Assembly: GCF_024158915.1 (NCBI RefSeq)
Contig: NZ_JAMZGF010000031.1
Span: 1 to 58,838 of the forward strand
Direction of reading: 5' to 3'
DNA: 58,838 nt
From: Chryseobacterium sp. S0630
GTDB taxonomy: Bacteria > Bacteroidota > Bacteroidia > Flavobacteriales > Weeksellaceae
Shown here: positions 16,339-24,841 of the stretch, in pieces
Layout: every line of letters begins with the position of its first letter
Position numbering within the stretch: the stretch's first letter is position 1
The notes under the pieces: model-generated
Seen by the model: only the letters and a program-made list of their open reading frames with translations
The model's database searches: none
Told to the model about the DNA's origin: nothing
Program-made: the position numbers and the translations under genes

Positions 16339-17625
16339 TTAGAATAATTCTTTTCTGATGATGTTCTGACTTCTTTCAGGACCTACAGAAACTAAGTATA
16401 CATTGATTCCTAAGTATTTTTCAATAAACTCGATGTATTTCTGTGCAGTGTCAGGAAGTTCATCATAGCTTCTTGCTTTCGTAATATCTTCGCTCCAACC
16501 TGGTAAATCCTGATAGATTGGTTCGTAGTTGTATAGTTTTTCTGTTGAAGAAGTGAAATAATCGATGATTTTTCCGTCTTCAGTTTTGTAATGTGTTACT
16601 ACTTTCAGGTTCTCAATTCCTGTAAGAACGTCAAGCTTAGTGATTACAAGGTTGTTGATTCCGTTGATCATACAAGCATGCTTTAAAGAAACAAGGTCTA
16701 ACCAACCTGTTCTTCTTGGTCTACCTGTAGTGGCTCCAAATTCACCACCGATCTGTCTGATTTTTTCACCCAGTTCGTTATCCAATTCAGAAGGGAAAGG
16801 TCCGTTTCCTACTCTTGTACAGTAAGCTTTTGCTACTCCAATAAGATTTTGAAGTGAAGTTGGTGGAACACCAGCTCCTGAACAAACACCTCCTGTAGAT
16901 GGAGAAGATGAAGTTACGTATGGATAAGTTCCGAAGTCGATATCAAGCATTAACGCCTGTGCTCCTTCGAATAAAACGTTTTTACCGTCTCTGATCGCTT
17001 CGTTCAGCTCAAGTTCAGTATCAACGATTCTGTCCTGAAGCTGCTTTCCGATTGCTAAATATTCGTTGTAGATTTCCTCAACGTCTAACGTTGGCTTTCC
17101 GTAATATTTTTCAAAAAGAGAATTCTTAACTTTTAAGTTTTTCTCAATTTTATCTCTTAAAATCTCAGGATTTAAAAGGTCTACCATTCTGATTCCGACT
17201 CTTGCAATTTTATCTTCATAACAAGGTCCGATTCCTTTTTTGGTAGTTCCGATCTGAGTTCCTCCGTGTTCCTCTTCACGGTAAGTATCCAAAAGGATGT
17301 GGTAAGGCATGATTACATGCGCTCTTCTGCTGATAAAGATATGATCTGTTCTTAAGCCTTTGCTCTCGATCTGACCAACTTCTCTAATGAAAGATTTAGG
17401 GTTTACCACTACTCCGTTCGCAATGATACATTTCCCTTTGCATTGAAGAACTCCTGAAGGAAGAAGGTGCAAAACGAATTTTTCTTCACCCACATAAACC
17501 GTGTGACCAGCGTTGTCTCCACCCTGGAAACGTACTACATAGTCCGATTTTGCTGATAAAACATCCGTTATTTTTCCTTTGCCTTCATCTCCGTACTGAA
17601 GACCTACAACTACATAAGTTGACAT
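16339..17625 (-). CDS. purA: adenylosuccinate synthetase
   Basis: A 428-aa cytosolic enzyme that joins IMP and aspartate with GTP in AMP synthesis. The N-terminal GTP motif is GLQYGDEGKGK and the IMP-binding segment is GGDNAGHTVYV. The switch loop is QIGTTKKGIGPCYEDK, and GATTGRPRRTGWLDLV is the signature near residue 300. Full family length. A consensus promoter lies at 17652-17683 and a terminator directly follows, so it is a single-gene unit. Confidence 0.97.
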   Translation of the reverse strand: MSTYVVVGLQYGDEGKGKITDVLSAKSDYVVRFQGGDNAGHTVYVGEEKFVLHLLPSGVLQCKGKCIIANGVVVNPKSFIREVGQIESKGLRTDHIFISRRAHVIMPYHILLDTYREEEHGGTQIGTTKKGIGPCYEDKIARVGIRMVDLLNPEILRDKIEKNLKVKNSLFEKYYGKPTLDVEEIYNEYLAIGKQLQDRIVDTELELNEAIRDGKNVLFEGAQALMLDIDFGTYPYVTSSSPSTGGVCSGAGVPPTSLQNLIGVAKAYCTRVGNGPFPSELDNELGEKIRQIGGEFGATTGRPRRTGWLDLVSLKHACMINGINNLVITKLDVLTGIENLKVVTHYKTEDGKIIDYFTSSTEKLYNYEPIYQDLPGWSEDITKARSYDELPDTAQKYIEFIEKYLGINVYLVSVGPERSQNIIRKELF

Positions 17626-17651
17626 ATTTTACTTTTGTTTTTAGATTCGTG

Positions 17652-17683
17652 CAAAATTACTTTTAAAAAATTGGGTGAGCAAA
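17652..17683 (-). promoter_or_regulatory. Bacteroidetes-type promoter for purA
   Basis: On the minus strand TTTG (17680-17683) is followed after 20 bases by TAATTTTG (17652-17659), 27 bases before the purA ATG. Both boxes match the consensus. Confidence 0.7.
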
Positions 17684-17787
17684 TTCTAGGTGGATTTTAT
17701 TTTTGGGTGGGGTGGAAATCATGAGGTCGAATTATTATTTTTATATATTTGAAATACTTACTTTCTAAATATATATAAACACTTTTA

Positions 17788-18462
17788 ATGAATAATATCT
17801 CTAATCAAAATATTGAAGAAAATTTAAATTCTATTGATTATAGTTTTATAAATTTTATTCATTCTGAAACACAAAGTGTAGGAAATAACATAATTTGGAC
17901 TTCTACAGTTGTAATTCTTCTTTGCACCAATATAATTTCTTTATCAGAAATTGAGATTAATGGTCTCAAAATAGACATTAAAAAAGAATATATTTCCTAT
18001 ATCCTTTTTACGATTAATGTTTATTATTTTTTACGCTTTTGCAATCTTTTAAATTACGATAATTTAAATTTTAGAATGCCAAAAGAAATTAATTTAATTA
18101 TCACAGAATCTAAAGAAAAAATAAAACATTATTCTTCTACAATTACTCAACACACAGATAATATTACAAGATTAAATAGTGAAGCAGATACTTTAAATAA
18201 TGAAGACATAGACTTAGATATAAAAGGTGCTAAATTAGAACTATTAAAAAATGAAATTTTAGACTTAAAAAATAATATGGCTGAAGATTTTAATTCTATT
18301 AAATATTTTTCAGATTTATTAGAAAAGACTGAATCTAGATTAGTAATGGGAAATAAATACTTAAAAAATAATAATTTGATAAATAATTATTTCCCAAAAT
18401 TAATTTTTTCAGCATCTTTCTTTACAATTCTTTGGAGTTTATATCAATTAATTTTCTATTGA
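17788..18462 (+). CDS. AT-rich hypothetical membrane protein
   Basis: A 224-aa protein not recognised. Two hydrophobic stretches lie near residues 33-52 and 66-86 (YISYILFTINVYYFLRF), and a third is C-terminal (LIFSASFFTILWSLYQLIFY). The middle (about 105-190) is polar and helical, likely coiled coil. The DNA is much more AT-rich than neighbouring core genes and uses AT-ending codons throughout, a sign of transfer. It sits just before a toxin-antitoxin pair, so both may belong to a small accessory islet. Confidence 0.6.
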   Translation: MNNISNQNIEENLNSIDYSFINFIHSETQSVGNNIIWTSTVVILLCTNIISLSEIEINGLKIDIKKEYISYILFTINVYYFLRFCNLLNYDNLNFRMPKEINLIITESKEKIKHYSSTITQHTDNITRLNSEADTLNNEDIDLDIKGAKLELLKNEILDLKNNMAEDFNSIKYFSDLLEKTESRLVMGNKYLKNNNLINNYFPKLIFSASFFTILWSLYQLIFY

Positions 18463-18520
18463 ATTTTACAAAATCAACATAAATCCTTCCAATTATTTTA
18501 AAATTTCTTTGATAATTAAC

Positions 18521-18551
18521 TTTGAATAAATACCAATAATTGGTATATTTG
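18521..18551 (+). promoter_or_regulatory. parDE promoter with palindromic operator
   Basis: TTTG (18521-18524) is followed after 19 bases by TATATTTG (18544-18551), a full consensus promoter 16 bases before the parD ATG. A perfect palindrome TACCAATAATTGGTA (18531-18545) lies in the spacer and touches the -7 box. This is where a ParD ribbon-helix-helix dimer would be expected to bind and block transcription. Confidence 0.7.
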
Positions 18552-18567
18552 ATTTAAAATTAACACA

Positions 18568-18816
18568 ATGGCAAAAAACACATCCATATTATTAGGAGAT
18601 TATTTTGACAACTTTATCAGCCAACAGATCAAATCCGGAAAATTTTCTTCCGCCAGTGAAGTTGTAAGAACAGCTTTAAGAATGTTCGAACATGAAGAAT
18701 CTAAAAAAACAGAATTAATCAACGAATTAAAAAAAGGTGAAAAATCTGGTTTTGTTGAAAATTTTGACCGTAAAGAATTTTTGAAAAATCTTCATCAAAA
18801 ACATTCTGCTGACTAA
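18568..18816 (+). CDS. parD: type II antitoxin, ParD/CopG family
   Basis: An 82-aa antitoxin. Residues 1-45 form a ribbon-helix-helix DNA-binding domain (TSILLGDYFDNFISQQIKSG, then SASEVVRTALRMFEHEE). The charged C-terminal tail (about 50-82) would wrap and neutralise the toxin. The parE start follows its stop codon directly. An operator-like palindrome in the promoter suggests autorepression, usual for this family. Confidence 0.9.
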   Translation: MAKNTSILLGDYFDNFISQQIKSGKFSSASEVVRTALRMFEHEESKKTELINELKKGEKSGFVENFDRKEFLKNLHQKHSAD

Positions 18817-19116
18817 ATGAAATACAAAATCAGTAAAGAAGCGTCAAATGATTTAGAAAAAATCTGGCTTTACACCTTCGAAACCTGGTCAGTAAAACAG
18901 GCAGATCGTTATTTTGATTTGCTCATGAATGAAATTGAATATTTATCTGAGAATCCAAAATCTGGAAAAGATTATGGTGAAATCAGAAAAGGATATTTCC
19001 GTTCAAGGGTGAAATCTCATTTTATATTTTACAAAATCAATCTTAAAAATGAAGAAATTGAAATCATAAGAATTCTTCATCAACAAATGGATATTTCATC
19101 AAGATTAAATGAATAG
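18817..19116 (+). CDS. parE: type II toxin, ParE/RelE superfamily
   Basis: A 99-aa toxin of the ParE/RelE fold: KYKISKEASNDLEKIWLYT at the start, then PKSGKDYGEIRKGYFRSRVKSHFIFYKI and EIIRILHQQMD, the usual C-terminal ParE block. ParE toxins generally poison DNA gyrase, while RelE relatives cut mRNA. The final HQQMD segment favours ParE. The ATG begins one base after the parD stop, and a short overlap with an alternative start of the next gene is ignored. Confidence 0.9.
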   Translation: MKYKISKEASNDLEKIWLYTFETWSVKQADRYFDLLMNEIEYLSENPKSGKDYGEIRKGYFRSRVKSHFIFYKINLKNEEIEIIRILHQQMDISSRLNE

Positions 19117-19171
19117 AAAAATCATTAATTCTGTATCTTCAATTACCCTCCAAACCAAAAGAGAATCCCCC

Positions 19172-20098
19172 ATGAGATCACTACAAAAGTCTGCATACCT
19201 CCCATCAAAAATAAACAGCAAGTCCCAGCTTTTCTACACCTTATTTTCACCTGAGACAGCAAAAGCTACCCTACTTATTGTTCACGGCATGCAGGAACAC
19301 AGCGGAAGATATGCAGAGATTGCAGAATATTTTGCCAGTCATGAAATTGCTGTATTAACGTATGATCATTTGGGGCACGGAAAATCTGTAAAAGAGAAAA
19401 AAGACATTGGTTTCTTTCAGCTTGAAAAACCGGATGAAAGGCTTGTTGCTGATGCAGAAATGATGGCAGATCATCTTACAGAACAATATCCAGATGTTCC
19501 TCATTTTATTTTGGGACATTCTATGGGATCTTTTATCACGCGTTGTCTTCTTCAAAAGGCAAGCAGTAAATTTTCCGGAGCTATCATTACAGGAACCGGC
19601 GGACCTTTACCTGGAATAGGTGTATTGAGAGCTTATTTATCATTAACCAATGTCATAGCGCCTCATCATCGTACTTTTTTGAATTCTGTTTTCACAAGTG
19701 TCAACAATAAGCATTTTAAAAAAGATAAAGATTTCAGTGATACCAGCTGGCTGAGTGTCAATACAAAAAACAGAAAAGCCTTTGAACAGGATGAACTTTG
19801 TGGAATTCCGTTCACTCACAATGCTTTTTATACTTTATTTACCATTTATAAAAAAGCCACATCAAGGAATTGGGCTTCATGTATTTCAAAATCATTTCCT
19901 TTCCTGTTTATAAGCGGGCAGAATGACCCGATTGGTGATTTTGGTAAAGGTGTGATACATACCGTTAATCATCTAAAAGCTGATGGTTTCCAACATATAG
20001 ATGTAAAGATCTATCCTGAAATGCGTCATGAAATTTTGAATGAGGAAATACGGGAAGAAGTGCTGAAGGAAATCTCTAATTGGATTTCAAAGTATTAA
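19172..20098 (+). CDS. alpha/beta hydrolase, monoacylglycerol lipase-like
   Basis: A 308-aa hydrolase. The nucleophile elbow is GHSMGSF, the oxyanion region is IVHGMQEHSGRY, and the acid and His lie in SGQNDPIGDFGKG and YPEMRHEILNE. The pattern HGMxEHSxRY with GHSMGS is typical of serine aminopeptidase S33/monoglyceride lipase-like proteins. An ORF start at 19109 lies inside parE. The ATG at 19172 gives the usual N-terminus (MRSLQKSAYLPSK). There is no signal peptide, so it is likely cytosolic. Confidence 0.85.
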   Translation: MRSLQKSAYLPSKINSKSQLFYTLFSPETAKATLLIVHGMQEHSGRYAEIAEYFASHEIAVLTYDHLGHGKSVKEKKDIGFFQLEKPDERLVADAEMMADHLTEQYPDVPHFILGHSMGSFITRCLLQKASSKFSGAIITGTGGPLPGIGVLRAYLSLTNVIAPHHRTFLNSVFTSVNNKHFKKDKDFSDTSWLSVNTKNRKAFEQDELCGIPFTHNAFYTLFTIYKKATSRNWASCISKSFPFLFISGQNDPIGDFGKGVIHTVNHLKADGFQHIDVKIYPEMRHEILNEEIREEVLKEISNWISKY

Positions 20099-20148
20099 AA
20101 TCTCTCGCAGATTATAGAGATTTCGCAGATTTTATAGAATAATAAATC

Positions 20149-20706
20149 ATGAGAATACATATTTTCGGAGCTTCCGGTTCTGGAGTGACCACTTTAGGAA
20201 AAGCTTTGTCTGGGGAACTTAATATTGAATATTTTGACAGTGATGATTTTTTCTGGCTTACAACCCAGTATCCATTTACGGAAAGACAAAATCCTAAAAT
20301 AAGAAATACTTCTGTTTCAGAGAAGCTTCACACTACTGAAAACTGGATTTTTGGAGGCTCAATCATTCATTGGGGAGAAAATGTATTTCCTGAGTTTGAT
20401 CTGATTATATTTCTCTATCTGCCTTCTGAACTCAGAATGGAAAGACTGAGAAAAAGGGAATATGAAAGATACGGCGATGAACTGATCACCCATCCTGAAA
20501 GGGCCAAAAAATATCAGGAGTTTATGGATTGGGCTAAAGATTATGACCATAATACAGGGATTGCCAACAGAACTTTAAAAGCTCACCTTGAATGGTTATC
20601 TGATATAGACACTCCTCTGATTGAACTTTCAGGTGATTATGAGCTGTCTCAAAAGATGGAGATTATTTTGGATAGAATAAAACAGGGAAACTTACTTGCT
20701 AAGTAG
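20149..20706 (+). CDS. small P-loop kinase-like ATPase
   Basis: A 185-aa nucleotide-binding protein. The P-loop is FGASGSGVTTLGKAL, with Val-Thr in place of the usual Lys-Ser/Thr: the Walker lysine position reads Val. The DSDDFFW segment and FLYLPSELRMERLRKREYERYG resemble the core and lid of adenylate/shikimate kinase-like AAA_17/AAA_18 proteins. The substrate is unknown. Loss of the Walker lysine is odd and may mean weak or no ATPase activity, though this subfamily often carries GSGxTT. Confidence 0.7.
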   Translation: MRIHIFGASGSGVTTLGKALSGELNIEYFDSDDFFWLTTQYPFTERQNPKIRNTSVSEKLHTTENWIFGGSIIHWGENVFPEFDLIIFLYLPSELRMERLRKREYERYGDELITHPERAKKYQEFMDWAKDYDHNTGIANRTLKAHLEWLSDIDTPLIELSGDYELSQKMEIILDRIKQGNLLAK

Positions 20707-20796
20707 AGATTGCTTCGCTTTGCTCGCAATGACGGGTGATGTTACTTTTAAAAGGAATTGTTAATTTAGGACACTGAAAAAACAAAATCAATCACC

Positions 20797-21315
20797 GTGA
20801 CTATAGAAGAACTTATAAAAGACAAGACAGTAAAATCAAAGGAAAAAGTAGACATCATCAGCAAATGGATTGTTGATGCTTCTTTACCTAGTGATGAACT
20901 GATTGCTTTCGCAGAGAAATCAAAAGACCCTGTAAAAGCTACGTGCATAGAAGCGTTAGAATACGCTACGAAACAGAACCCTAACCTTGCAGATGAAACC
21001 GTATTTTCATTTGTTACCCAAACGCTTACTGAAAAAGCACCCAGAATAAAATGGGAAAGCGCCAAAGTAATAGGTAACACCGCCCATTTATTCCCTGAAA
21101 ATCTGGATAAAGCCATCACCAATCTGCTAAGCAATACAGGTCATGAAGGAACTGTGGTACGATGGAGTGCAGCATTTGCGTTGGGGGAGATTTTGAAATT
21201 GAAAACCAGTCATAATACAACCCTGCTTCCTGCTCTTGAAAGTATCAGTGAAAAGGAAGAGAAAAACAGTATCAAGAAGATTTATATTGATGCAGTTAAG
21301 AAAACGAAGAAATAA
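20797..21315 (+). CDS. HEAT-repeat-like protein
   Basis: A 172-aa all-helical protein. Helical pairs such as KDPVKATCIEALEYATKQNP, KAPRIKWESAKVIGNTAHLF and GTVVRWSAAFALGEILKLK match HEAT/PBS-lyase repeats, which bind other proteins. The best start is a GTG at 20797 and no ATG is in frame nearby. A terminator hairpin follows at 21331. The role is unknown. Confidence 0.7.
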   Translation: MTIEELIKDKTVKSKEKVDIISKWIVDASLPSDELIAFAEKSKDPVKATCIEALEYATKQNPNLADETVFSFVTQTLTEKAPRIKWESAKVIGNTAHLFPENLDKAITNLLSNTGHEGTVVRWSAAFALGEILKLKTSHNTTLLPALESISEKEEKNSIKKIYIDAVKKTKK

Positions 21316-21326
21316 TTCATAAAAAT

Positions 21327-21357
21327 AAAAACATGGAAATTGATTTCCATGTTTTTT
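21327..21357 (+). terminator. intrinsic terminator after the HEAT gene
   Basis: The perfect hairpin ACATGGAAAT/ATTTCCATGT (21331-21352) is followed by a T run, 15 bases past the stop codon. Confidence 0.85.
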
Positions 21358-21365
21358 ATGATAGG

Positions 21366-21428
21366 TTTTGGCTAAAGCCAATGGAATTGTTTTGATATTG
21401 AAGGTGGGCTAAAGCCCACCCCTATTGA
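21366..21428. repeat. two-hairpin intergenic element, copy 1
   Basis: The palindrome TTGGCTAAAGCCAA (21368-21381) is followed after 21 bases by an 18-bp palindrome GGTGGGCTAAAGCCCACC (21403-21420) and then CCTATTGA. A second copy with the same spacing and ending lies at 54621-54683. Confidence 0.8.
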
Positions 21429-21505
21429 ATTTTTCATCTTATTATAAAATAGCTTTTTGTAACTATCATCCGCCACATCTGCTAAATCTGTGAGAAATAT
21501 AATAA

Positions 21506-23095
21506 TTACTCCAGTATTAATTCTCTATCCATCCCAATCTCCTCCAGAAAAACTTCATCATGGGAAATCACCAGCAAGGTTCCATGATAATCTTTGATAG
21601 AATTGGTGAGAATTTCTACATTCTGAAGATCAAGGTTATTCGTAGGTTCATCAAGAATAATCACATCAGGTGCTTTATTGCTGATAGAAAGTCCGCAAAG
21701 AAGTAACCGTAAACGTTCACCACCACTGAGCATACCACATTTCTTGTCCCAGGTGTCTTTCCAAAATAAAAATCTGGACAATAATGTTTTCACTTCAGAT
21801 TCCTGCATTGCATTGTCATTGAAAGTCTGTACAAAGTCATAAAGCGTCGAGTCATTATCAATCAGAGAATATTCCTGATCAATATAGATGCTGTTGAATT
21901 CCGTCTTATTTATTTTCCCCTCTGAAGGTTCAAGTTTTCCCAGCAAAAGTTTTATCAGTGTTGTTTTTCCGGAACCGTTTGAACCTTTCACTGATATTCG
22001 ATCTCCGCTTCTCAATTCAAGACTGATGTTTTCTTTCCAGAGTTTTTCTTTTCCGTAAGTGAAATTAATACCTTCAGCAGCAACAAGGATCTTTCCTGAA
22101 TGCAGATTGGAATCATTAAAATTAACTTTCATCTGATCAGAATTCTTTAAAGAGGAACGCAGATCTCTTAAATCACCAGAAATCCCACTGATTTTCTCAG
22201 CATGTACACCTTTAAGTTTTGAACTGTTTTTTTCAGCATTATTCCGAAGCGTATTCATCATAATTCTGGCTACTCCGGATTTCTCCTGCTTCCCTTTACC
22301 TCTTGCATCGAGCTTTTGTTTACGTTCCAATGTTTCCCTTTCCTTTTCTTTTGCCTTTTTCAAAGCGCGTTCTTTGGAGTGAATATCATTATGCAAAGCT
22401 TCCTCCTCCACTTCTTTCTGTTCTGCATAGAAGTCATAATTTCCACCATAGGCAGCAATTCCCTGATTGCTTAATTCGAATATGATATCCACAAGATTGA
22501 GCAAAGTACGGTCGTGGCTTACGATAACAACTGTTGCATCTGTTTTGTCAATAAGATCATACAAGAGTTTTCTTCCCTCTCTGTCCAGGTGATTGGTTGG
22601 TTCATCCAATATGATAATATCAGGTTGATTGATCTGAATTCCGGCAAGAAAAACTTTGGTCTTCTGCCCTCCGCTCAGGCCTTCCAGTTTTTGAGTTAAT
22701 TCAAAATTATCGAGTCCCCAATGTTCCAGAGCATGCTGACATCGTTCTTCAATGTCCCAGTCGTCATTGAGCGTTTCAAAATACATTTCGTCCACATCTC
22801 CATTGGTAATTTTGTGAAGAGCCTGTAATTTCCTGTCTATTTTCAGGCATTCAGCAATGGTAAAATGATTAAAATTCCCAAACATCTGAGGTACATAAAA
22901 AATATCACCCTGGATATTGATATTGCCGTTTAAAGGTTGTATTTCACCTGCGATTATTTTCAGCAGGGTTGATTTCCCCATACCATTACTTCCCACCAAA
23001 GCAGATTTGGTATGAGACTGTATTGTTAAATTGATATGATTGAATAGAAGATTTCCTCCCGGAAACCCAAAGGATATATTTTGCAGTAAAATCAT
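21506..23095 (-). CDS. ABC-F family ATP-binding protein
   Basis: A 529-aa soluble protein with two ABC domains and no membrane part. The Walker A motifs are GSNGMGKSTLL and GSNGSGKTTLI. The signatures are LEGLSGGQKTKV and CGMLSGGERLRL, and both Walker B motifs read IILDEPTN. The linker between domains (about 235-310) is basic and helical (KKAKEKERETLERKQ). ABC-F proteins act at the ribosomal E site, and some give antibiotic protection. It is not clearly one of the named resistance types, so a translation-factor role is the safe call. Confidence 0.9.
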   Translation of the reverse strand: MILLQNISFGFPGGNLLFNHINLTIQSHTKSALVGSNGMGKSTLLKIIAGEIQPLNGNINIQGDIFYVPQMFGNFNHFTIAECLKIDRKLQALHKITNGDVDEMYFETLNDDWDIEERCQHALEHWGLDNFELTQKLEGLSGGQKTKVFLAGIQINQPDIIILDEPTNHLDREGRKLLYDLIDKTDATVVIVSHDRTLLNLVDIIFELSNQGIAAYGGNYDFYAEQKEVEEEALHNDIHSKERALKKAKEKERETLERKQKLDARGKGKQEKSGVARIMMNTLRNNAEKNSSKLKGVHAEKISGISGDLRDLRSSLKNSDQMKVNFNDSNLHSGKILVAAEGINFTYGKEKLWKENISLELRSGDRISVKGSNGSGKTTLIKLLLGKLEPSEGKINKTEFNSIYIDQEYSLIDNDSTLYDFVQTFNDNAMQESEVKTLLSRFLFWKDTWDKKCGMLSGGERLRLLLCGLSISNKAPDVIILDEPTNNLDLQNVEILTNSIKDYHGTLLVISHDEVFLEEIGMDRELILE

Positions 23096-23491
23096 GATTT
23101 CTTTCTTAATAAAGGTTGAACACCGGCAACATCTTCGTTACCGTTTTATTGAGTCTGAAAGAAATGATATCCTACATATCTGTATTTTTGGGTTTTGAAA
23201 GAACAAAGATAGTCATTTTTCTGAATATTTGCTTTTCATCAATAATCAGGACATTTATCATCCCTACATTATTCATCATTTCAAACACCTGTTTTTTAAA
23301 ATCCTTTCCTGAATCCTTTTTTTAAGGCTATACATTCTATCCCGCTAAACAGCTTATTGTTATTATTATTTAAACAGACTTCATCAGGATATTCAATTCT
23401 GCGATCCCGAAACCCTTAAACTTTCAAACTGATAAAAACAGGAAAGTATTTTAATCAAAAATCCGTAACTTTGCCAACTACTAAAAATTTT
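23096..23491. other. divergent spacer between the ABC-F and hpt genes
   Basis: About 395 bases with no convincing gene. A minus-strand -7 box TATCTTTG (23204-23211) could serve the ABC-F gene and a plus-strand TAACTTTG box (23466-23473) serves hpt. The rest is AT-rich with no clear repeat. Confidence 0.5.
23466..23473 (+). promoter_or_regulatory. -7 box for hpt that decides its start
   Basis: TAACTTTG matches TAnnTTTG and ends 18 bases before ATG 23492. It overlaps an in-frame TTG at 23471, so translation from that TTG is unlikely. Confidence 0.5.
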
Positions 23492-24046
23492 ATGGAAAGC
23501 ATTAAAGTTCACGACAAAACTTTCGTTCCTTATTTAAAGGATGCCGAAATTCAGGAAATTGTAAAAGAGACAGCGCTAAGAATTTATGAAGATTACAAGG
23601 ATGAAGTTCCTGTTTTCATTGGGGTTTTAAATGGAGTTGTTATGTTCTTCTCTGATCTTTTAAAATATTACCCGGGAGAATGCGAAATTGCCTTCATTCA
23701 AATGAGTTCTTATGTAGGAACTGAATCTACAGGGATCGTTTATCAGAAAATGGAGCTTACTAAAGAAGTGAAAGACCGTCACATCATTCTTGTAGAAGAC
23801 ATTGTAGATACAGGAAATACGGTTGAAAGTCTTTTCAAATATTTCAAGGAAACACAACGTCCTAAATCTATAAAACTGGCTAGTTTCTTATTGAAACCTG
23901 AGATTTATAAGAAAGATTTCAAACTGGATTATATCGGAAAAGAAATTCCTAATAAGTTTGTACTTGGATACGGACTGGATTATGATGAGTTAGGAAGAAA
24001 TCTACCGAATTTATATCAGTTGGAAGACGGACAAATCAACCATTAA
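23492..24046 (+). CDS. hpt: hypoxanthine phosphoribosyltransferase
   Basis: A 184-aa purine salvage enzyme that makes IMP or GMP from PRPP and the free base. The PRPP-binding loop is ILVEDIVDTGNTVESL, the N-terminal loop VFIGVLNGVVMFFSDLL is typical, and the base-binding region FVLGYGLDYDELGRNLP is conserved. The start at ATG 23492 (MESIKVHDK) is preferred over an upstream TTG that overlaps the promoter. adk and obg follow on the same strand, each after a word-repeat spacer. Confidence 0.94.
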   Translation: MESIKVHDKTFVPYLKDAEIQEIVKETALRIYEDYKDEVPVFIGVLNGVVMFFSDLLKYYPGECEIAFIQMSSYVGTESTGIVYQKMELTKEVKDRHIILVEDIVDTGNTVESLFKYFKETQRPKSIKLASFLLKPEIYKKDFKLDYIGKEIPNKFVLGYGLDYDELGRNLPNLYQLEDGQINH

Positions 24047-24190
24047 ACGCTGTTGGCTATTAGCTGATAGCTTTTAGCTTAAAATTATATAAAGAAATAA
24101 ATTTAATAATAACTTAAAAAAGCTGAAAGCAAAAAAAGCAAGCCGCCAAAAGCCAAGAGCCAGAAGCAAAATGCCCATTGCTGGAAGCGT
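24047..24190. repeat. low-complexity hairpin spacer between hpt and adk
   Basis: The left part repeats AGCT/TAGC words (GGCTATTAGCTGATAGCTTTTAGCTT) and the right part carries their complements (AAGCTGAAAGC, GCCAAAAGCCAAGAGCC), giving an imperfect stem. No gene is seen. Confidence 0.5.
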
Positions 24191-24199
24191 ATCAACATT

Positions 24200-24778
24200 A
24201 TGATAAACATTGTTCTGTTCGGCCCTCCAGGAAGTGGAAAAGGAACACAAGCTCAGAATCTAATCGAGAAATTCAATTTAAAACAGGTTTCAACAGGTGA
24301 TCTTTTCAGATACAATATGAAAAATGACACTGAACTTGGTAAATTGGCTAAGTCATACATCGATAAGGGAGAATTGGTTCCGGATCAGGTAACAACAGAT
24401 ATGCTGATCGACGAGATCAAAAAACCTACTGATACCAACGGTTTTATTTTTGACGGATACCCAAGAACAACTGCTCAGACAGAAGCTTTGGAAACCATCG
24501 TTAAAGAAGTACTGAATGATGAGATAGACATCTGTCTTTCATTGGTAGTAGAGGACAAAATTTTGGTTGAAAGACTTCTGAAAAGAGGTGAAACCAGCGG
24601 AAGATCAGACGACAGCAATGTAGAGATCATCGAAAACAGAATTAAAGAATATTATACCAAAACAGCAGAAGTTGCCGAGCTTTATAAGCAGCAGGGTAAA
24701 TATGTAGAGGTAAACGGTGTTGGAGAAATTGATGAGATTTCCCAAAAACTTTTCGCTGAGGTAGAGAAAATTAAATAA
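24200..24778 (+). CDS. adk: adenylate kinase
   Basis: A 192-aa enzyme balancing AMP, ADP and ATP. The P-loop is GPPGSGKGTQ (residues 8-17), the AMP-binding region includes STGDLFRYNM, and the signature FIFDGYPRTTAQ is present. The LID segment RGETSGRSDDSN is short, as in the short-form adenylate kinases of Bacteroidetes. The ATG lies at the family N-terminus. Confidence 0.96.
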   Translation: MINIVLFGPPGSGKGTQAQNLIEKFNLKQVSTGDLFRYNMKNDTELGKLAKSYIDKGELVPDQVTTDMLIDEIKKPTDTNGFIFDGYPRTTAQTEALETIVKEVLNDEIDICLSLVVEDKILVERLLKRGETSGRSDDSNVEIIENRIKEYYTKTAEVAELYKQQGKYVEVNGVGEIDEISQKLFAEVEKIK

Positions 24779-24841
24779 TCGGGATACGGGTGCGGGATAG
24801 AAAATTTCCTCCCGTAGCCTGCAACTCGCAACACAAACTAT

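Noticed and set aside
21506..23095. An antibiotic-resistance ABC-F protein
   Set aside because: The sequence alone does not place it in a known resistance group, and ABC-F translation factors are common in this phylum.
23116..23325. A 69-aa frame in the ABC-F/hpt spacer
   Set aside because: It has no homology seen, no promoter or ribosome site, and hydrophobic low-complexity content.
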